A DNA stretch of 64,000 nucleotides, taken from the NCBI GenBank assembly GCA_021613375.1, contig CM038709.1, positions 32,564,415 to 32,628,414 of the forward strand, written 5' to 3'. Below, one piece after another: positions 62,577 to 64,000 of the stretch (its first letter is position 1; each line of letters begins with the position of its first letter). The stretch is from Megaleporinus macrocephalus. Its lineage: Eukaryota; Chordata; Actinopteri; Characiformes; Anostomidae. The notes beneath the pieces are model-generated. The model was not told the DNA's origin and did no database searches. It saw only the letters and a list, made by a program, of their open reading frames with translations. The position numbers and the translations under genes were made by a program.

Positions 62577-62826
62577 TCTCTCTCTATCTCCCTCTCTCTC
62601 TCTCTCTCTCTCTCTTCCTTCCAGTCCTAATAGCCATCCTTATGCAGAACCCTTAACAGTCAGGCCCTCTGATAGTATTATGGCTTCTGGGTCATGAGTT
62701 TGTTCTCTGCAGAGAGAAGAGAAAGTTCCGGGTTTATGTGGTGATGCCTCTGCTGCCCGGCTTCGAAGGCGATATCTCCTCCGGAGGGGGCCAAGCCATC
62801 AAGGCAATCATGTACTTTAATTACAG
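37876..62826 (+). CDS. pld1: Phospholipase D1-type gene, 5' three-quarters (21 coding exons)
   Basis: Phospholipase D hydrolyses phosphatidylcholine to phosphatidic acid and choline at endomembranes and the plasma membrane; PLD1 is regulated by PIP2, PKC, ARF and Rho GTPases. Exons: 37876-38020, 41692-41822, 42100-42245, 43706-43826, 43957-44022, 44561-44619, 45318-45410, 46005-46157, 48107-48256, 48601-48684, 49105-49186, 49790-49900, 51412-51621, 55553-55748, 56592-56723, 57475-57600, 58406-58524, 61554-61667, 62180-62290, 62394-62479, 62713-62826. All phases fit. Domains: divergent N-terminus 1-48; PX about 49-210; PH about 222-330; HKD1 HHEKSVVID (H465, K467, D472); acidic/Ser-rich loop about 518-650; [50 protein letters not shown]. 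The GG|GTGG-type HKD2 half is outside the window. The ATG is the first after an in-frame TGA at 37861-37863. The loop and [11 protein letters not shown] favour PLD1 over PLD2; which teleost PLD1 paralogue is unresolved. Confidence 0.93.
38200..38700. mobile_element. Possible decayed DNA-transposon repeat in PLD1 intron 1
   Basis: Contains gctcaaagtaattggacaa and tttgtcaggcttttactgca, patterns I associate with a common teleost transposon repeat. No frame survives. Low confidence. Confidence 0.35.
38984..39006. repeat. (GT)n microsatellite
   Basis: A short GT run followed by a G-rich stretch. Confidence 0.9.
39070..39102. repeat. (ATTT)n microsatellite
   Basis: A tetranucleotide tract in PLD1 intron 1. 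Confidence 0.9.
39316..39400. mobile_element. Possible transposon terminal fragment
   Basis: It starts agggatgtaacgataaact followed by acgatgcag/acaatacgat motifs, resembling the ends of a teleost hAT-type repeat. No matching second end was seen. Confidence 0.35.
39779..40104 (+). mobile_element. tRNA-derived SINE
   Basis: A 5' tRNA-like head with an A-box-like tagtggttagca (about 39793-39804) and a B-box-like ggttggattcc (39831-39841), then a conserved body (gtgggtttcctccgtg, tggactggcgatctgtcc, gggattgactccagc) ending ggataaggcggataatgg. It is diverged: the B-box C is G. It lies in PLD1 intron 1. Confidence 0.8.
40683..41116. mobile_element. MITE, family B, palindromic copy
   Basis: About 434 bp with inverted ends (cagctccactt... 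and ...aagtggagctg); inversion extends inward. Its right half, read on the minus strand, matches the half element at 30035-30192 (shared gttcttcaatggt and ttatttgggtggcggatcat). No coding capacity. Confidence 0.75.
41692..41822 (+). CDS. pld1: PLD1 coding exon 2 (PX start)
   Basis: Residues 49-92: [31 protein letters not shown]. Acceptor ttcag; the donor GGG|gtaaaa was chosen by phase. Confidence 0.88.
42100..42245 (+). CDS. pld1: PLD1 coding exon 3 (PX)
   Basis: Residues 93-141: [37 protein letters not shown], ending PLPSR. Donor CT|gtaagc. Confidence 0.93.
42349..42374. mobile_element. Tc1/mariner-type terminal repeat, left-facing
   Basis: acagtcgtatgcaaaagttt after a CT/TA boundary is a familiar Tc1/mariner end in fish. 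An inverted counterpart is at 48018-48043. Confidence 0.55.
42990..43050. repeat. (AT)n microsatellite
   Basis: An AT run followed by TTTA repeats, in PLD1 intron 3. Confidence 0.95.
43305..43429. mobile_element. MITE, family A, partial copy
   Basis: Shares ttttggagca, ttggtcca, acacaattta-aacg and the right end ttttttggacagcgac with the intact copy at 5574-5782. The left terminus is missing. Confidence 0.65.
43706..43826 (+). CDS. pld1: PLD1 coding exon 4 (PX)
   Basis: [18 protein letters not shown], then [20 protein letters not shown]. Acceptor cccag; non-consensus donor AAA|gttaac. Confidence 0.88.
43957..44022 (+). CDS. pld1: PLD1 coding exon 5 (PX)
   Basis: [20 protein letters not shown]. 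Acceptor attag, donor ACA|gtaagt. An acceptor 6 nt further in (atgcag) would also keep frame. Confidence 0.9.
44561..44619 (+). CDS. pld1: PLD1 coding exon 6 (end of PX)
   Basis: [19 protein letters not shown], a strongly PLD-specific PX/PH linker. Acceptor tccag, donor CAT|gtaaga. Confidence 0.93.
45318..45410 (+). CDS. pld1: PLD1 coding exon 7 (PH start)
   Basis: [18 protein letters not shown] and CYRWSKR. The acceptor gaaaaag was chosen by phase from exon 6; donor AAAAG|gtgagg. The Cys pair of mammalian PLD1 is changed here. Confidence 0.85.
46005..46157 (+). CDS. pld1: PLD1 coding exon 8 (PH), GC donor
   Basis: [50 protein letters not shown]. Acceptor tttcag. Frame with the next exon requires ending at 46157 before a GC donor (CAG|gcaggt). 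Confidence 0.85.
46330..47430 (-). pseudogene. Decayed Tc1/mariner transposase in PLD1 intron 8
   Basis: Read on the minus strand, SQSMDLNPI, a stop, then NLWGELKK at about 46530-46590 matches the C-terminal catalytic signature of Tc1-like transposases. The stop at 46556-46558 replaces the third acidic catalytic residue. The right side ends near ggggtgccaatgtttgtgaa, a typical element end. Several frames are broken; inactive. Confidence 0.7.
48018..48043. mobile_element. Tc1/mariner-type terminal repeat, right-facing
   Basis: caaacctttgcatacgactgtata is the inverted counterpart of the end at 42349. The 5.7 kb between them contains PLD1 exons and is not one transposon. Confidence 0.55.
48107..48256 (+). 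CDS. pld1: PLD1 coding exon 9 (end of PH)
   Basis: [49 protein letters not shown]. Acceptor ttacag, donor TG|gtgagg. Confidence 0.93.
48601..48684 (+). CDS. pld1: PLD1 coding exon 10 (catalytic domain start)
   Basis: [28 protein letters not shown]. Acceptor tttgaag, donor TG|gtacag. Carries Ala381 where mammalian PLDs have Asp. Confidence 0.92.
49105..49186 (+). CDS. pld1: PLD1 coding exon 11
   Basis: [27 protein letters not shown]. Acceptor tttag, donor GCG|gtgcgt. Confidence 0.92.
49790..49900 (+). CDS. pld1: PLD1 coding exon 12
   Basis: [37 protein letters not shown]. Acceptor actag, donor ATG|gtgagt. Confidence 0.94.
51412..51621 (+). CDS. pld1: PLD1 coding exon 13 (first HKD motif)
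   Basis: [53 protein letters not shown], then a Ser/Pro-rich loop start. The HxKxxxxD residues H465, K467 and D472 are intact. Donor AGA|gtaaga. Confidence 0.96.
52699..53010 (-). mobile_element. tRNA-derived SINE with poly(A) tail
   Basis: On the minus strand the head is near 53005 (GTCGTGGCCTGAAGG, A-box-like), followed by a B-box GTTCGATCC and a conserved body with gtgggcagccc-type sequence, ending in a poly(A) tail (T run at 52699-52716 on plus). It is in PLD1 intron 13. The short frames across it are artefacts. Confidence 0.85.
53356..53419. repeat. About 18 bp T-rich tandem repeat
   Basis: Four copies of actgacttttttttt with varying T number. Confidence 0.85.
54634..55020. repeat. Diverged direct duplication, about 190 bp unit
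   Basis: Two adjacent copies share gatgttggcatggta, attggaaatgcatgtattgg, gtttaaggctct, cctagaactaaaact and gtttgaaagttt. The second starts about 54815. In PLD1 intron 13. Confidence 0.85.
55553..55748 (+). CDS. pld1: PLD1 coding exon 14 (acidic loop)
   Basis: An acidic, low-similarity loop segment: [20 protein letters not shown], then [13 protein letters not shown] and a basic/Ser tail. Acceptor ccgcag, donor TCCA|gtaagg. Frame fits both neighbours; another frame-0 loop exon in the preceding 3.9 kb intron cannot be excluded. Confidence 0.8.
56592..56723 (+). CDS. pld1: PLD1 coding exon 15 (Ser-rich loop)
   Basis: [39 protein letters not shown]. Acceptor gtgtag, donor CATG|gtcagt; phases fit exons 14 and 16. 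Confidence 0.82.
57017..57102. repeat. (AT)n microsatellite
   Basis: About 85 bp AT run in PLD1 intron 15, flanked by inverted arms reading aaattt-type sequence on both sides. Confidence 0.95.
57271..57315. repeat. Perfect 17 bp inverted repeat (hairpin)
   Basis: cagacagaagcctcata at 57271-57287 and its exact reverse complement at 57299-57315, separated by TA repeats. It abuts the family A MITE end. Confidence 0.9.
57316..57376. mobile_element. MITE, family A, right-end copy
   Basis: Contains tttacacaatgtaaa and ends gtttttcatcggacagcgac, the right end of the element at 5574-5782. It is followed by an (AT)n tract. Confidence 0.65.
57398..57452. repeat. (AT)n microsatellite next to a splice acceptor
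   Basis: An AT run that passes into the T run and acceptor of PLD1 exon 16, with 22 bp between its end and the exon. Confidence 0.95.
57475..57600 (+). CDS. pld1: PLD1 coding exon 16
   Basis: [39 protein letters not shown]. The acceptor ttgcag directly follows a T run and a long (AT)n tract. Donor GATG|gtatga. Confidence 0.94.
58406..58524 (+). CDS. pld1: PLD1 coding exon 17 (PIP2-binding region)
   Basis: [39 protein letters not shown]. The basic motif that binds PIP2 in mammalian PLD is conserved. Donor AAG|gtaggc. Confidence 0.95.
58525..61553. other. PLD1 intron 17
   Basis: A 3 kb intron. No repeat family or coding exon recognised. Non-repetitive, mixed-composition stretches at about 59020-59330 and 60340-60500 could be conserved noncoding sequence, untested. 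Confidence 0.6.
61554..61667 (+). CDS. pld1: PLD1 coding exon 18
   Basis: [38 protein letters not shown]. Acceptor cctag, donor CAG|gtgagg. Confidence 0.92.
62180..62290 (+). CDS. pld1: PLD1 coding exon 19
   Basis: [37 protein letters not shown]. Acceptor cggtag, donor GAG|gtagga. Confidence 0.92.
62394..62479 (+). CDS. pld1: PLD1 coding exon 20
   Basis: [28 protein letters not shown]. Acceptor cacag, donor CAG|gtgtgg. Confidence 0.94.
62505..62616. repeat. (CT)n microsatellite
   Basis: About 110 bp of interrupted CT repeat within PLD1 intron 20. Ser/Leu-repeat frames are artefacts. Confidence 0.95.
62713..62826 (+). CDS. pld1: PLD1 coding exon 21 (last in window)
   Basis: [38 protein letters not shown]. 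Acceptor ctgcag, donor CAG|gtaatc. The gene continues past the window; HKD2 was not found by 64000. Confidence 0.94.
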
Positions 62827-63260
62827 GTAATCACCAGCACATGGTTCATCTGTAATCGCCAAATTGCCTCAATTAAAGGCTGGACACCGCACTCTCTGGC
62901 AATTATACGTGGATAATGCAGAAACAACGTAGGTTCCGCCTGTCGTAAGCTTCATAGAGGCCATTACAGGCTGAACTCAGGGGGCTGATCACTGGCTGTG
63001 GGCGAATGAGATAAGTGATTGGCCAGAAGAGGAAGTAAGACATGTAATTGACCTATCCAAGCTCCACCCGCAAGAGTGTTCTTTTGTAGTTACTGTTGCG
63101 AGGTTCAACGAGTCTCACAGAACATTGATGATAAACGTATTTGAACAAACTAAATATAATATATTGGTTTTGCAGTGCATTGCCAATTCATTTTCATTTT
63201 TAAGGTAATGGATTGTTTTCACATTTTCAGATTGAATAGACGAGATAGAGACGAAGAGTA

Positions 63261-63430
63261 CTGTGCTAGTTTAGACAATACTACAAGAGAAATATACAAA
63301 CACAAAATCACAAAACCTGCACGTGTGATTTTAATGTTATGAAGAGCTGTGCTAGTTTAGACAATACTACAAGAGAAATATACAAACACAATCACAAAAC
63401 CTACACGTGTGATTTTAATGTTATGAAGAG
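63261..63430. repeat. Tandem duplication, 86 bp unit
   Basis: Copies at 63261-63346 and 63347-63430 differ by a 2 bp deletion and one substitution, so the duplication is recent. In PLD1 intron 21. Confidence 0.92.
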
Positions 63431-63751
63431 TGATTTGTAACTGAACTAAAAGATTAGCAGCTATCGAGGCAGCATATATAAGAAATACCAAAAAAACTAA
63501 GGAAAACAAACAAAAGTATTGAGGTTTGTTGTGTTTGTTAGGGGTAGGGGCCACCTCGATATCTCGATGTTTTACTGTCCTGTGGATTAACCAGCAACAC
63601 ACATTCAACTCCGCCGCCTCTCGTCAGTAACATTACGGCTGTTTACTTGATTTTAAATCTATCAACAGTGTTCACCCACAGATCAGCTGTACACAATGCA
63701 GTACTCGCTCCCACTGACCACTCAAGGGAGAAGTCAGCTTTTTTTTTTCTT

Positions 63752-63828
63752 GTCCTGTTCCACCTTATATAGTCCAGCAGTTAGCCAACATTATGGTTTC
63801 TTCTGCAGCATTTAAGGTGGAATGGGAC
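63752..63828. mobile_element. Short hairpin element, family C
   Basis: Left arm tgtcctgttccaccttata, right arm tttaaggtggaatgggaca (about 16 of 19 paired). The arm motif cctgttccaccttaaat also occurs at about 29817 and 29982, suggesting a short inverted-repeat transposon family. Confidence 0.6.
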
Positions 63829-64000
63829 AACAGTGATACTCGAACCTATATTCATGAAGTTTGAGTAGAAGTGCTATGAGTTGCAGCAGATCTCTCATTA
63901 GGTCGGTTGGTTGATTTTTACTGATTCTCTGTGAAGTTTATCTAATTCAGTGCAACAGCAGCTACGGAGGAATGCATTTATGTCTGGAGTCTGAATAGGT

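Noticed and set aside
62340..62697. Ser/Leu-rich ORFs
   Set aside because: They read through PLD1 exon 20 and then a (CT)n microsatellite.
37876..62826. Assignment of the plus-strand gene to PLD2
   Set aside because: It has a long central loop and [14 protein letters not shown], which are PLD1 features; PLD2 lacks the loop.
62827..64000. Search for the second HKD exon
   Set aside because: No frame matches the expected IYVHSK-type motif; the sequence is intron with a tandem duplication and a hairpin element.

Overview
This is a vertebrate, almost certainly teleost, nuclear genomic window. Genes are split into many short exons with GT-AG introns, there is abundant (AT)n, (GA)n, (CT)n and (ATT)n microsatellite DNA, and interspersed repeats of teleost type are present (tRNA-derived SINEs, Tc1/mariner and hAT relics, MITEs). 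The repeat mix would fit an otophysan fish, but the species cannot be fixed from the sequence. No prokaryotic, phage or CRISPR features were seen.

Two protein-coding genes lie head to head. On the minus strand, a complete TMTC4 coding sequence (ER multi-spanning, TPR-containing protein of the TMTC O-mannosyltransferase family) runs from the ATG at 24350 to the stop at 7578. I assembled 17 coding exons with matching phases, giving 745 residues. On the plus strand, a phospholipase D1-type gene starts at 37876. I assembled 21 coding exons (about 850 codons), covering an N-terminal extension, PX domain, PH domain, the first HKD motif, an acidic/serine-rich loop and the start of the second catalytic half. 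The second HKD and C-terminus lie beyond 64000.

Layout: 1-7577 is intergenic (microsatellites and one MITE). 7578-24379 is TMTC4; its largest intron carries a roughly 1.9 kb decayed hAT-like element. 24380-26600 is a CpG/CRE-containing region that probably serves as a shared or bidirectional promoter, with a candidate noncoding PLD1 first exon ending at 25728. 25729-37875 is the probable long 5' intron of PLD1, with a degenerate minisatellite and transposon relics. 37876-62826 is the PLD1 coding region, whose introns carry SINEs, Tc1/mariner relics and MITEs. 62827-64000 is PLD1 intron.

The two proteins have unrelated roles (ER protein O-mannosylation/calcium homeostasis versus phosphatidylcholine hydrolysis to phosphatidic acid), so there is no pathway link beyond adjacency. 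The points most worth checking are the TMTC4-PLD1 adjacency (human orthologues are on different chromosomes), an inferred GC-AG intron in the PLD1 PH domain, substitutions at the PLD1 palmitoylation site and in the catalytic-domain signature, a two-codon uORF before TMTC4, and several small inverted-repeat transposon families with multiple copies in the window.
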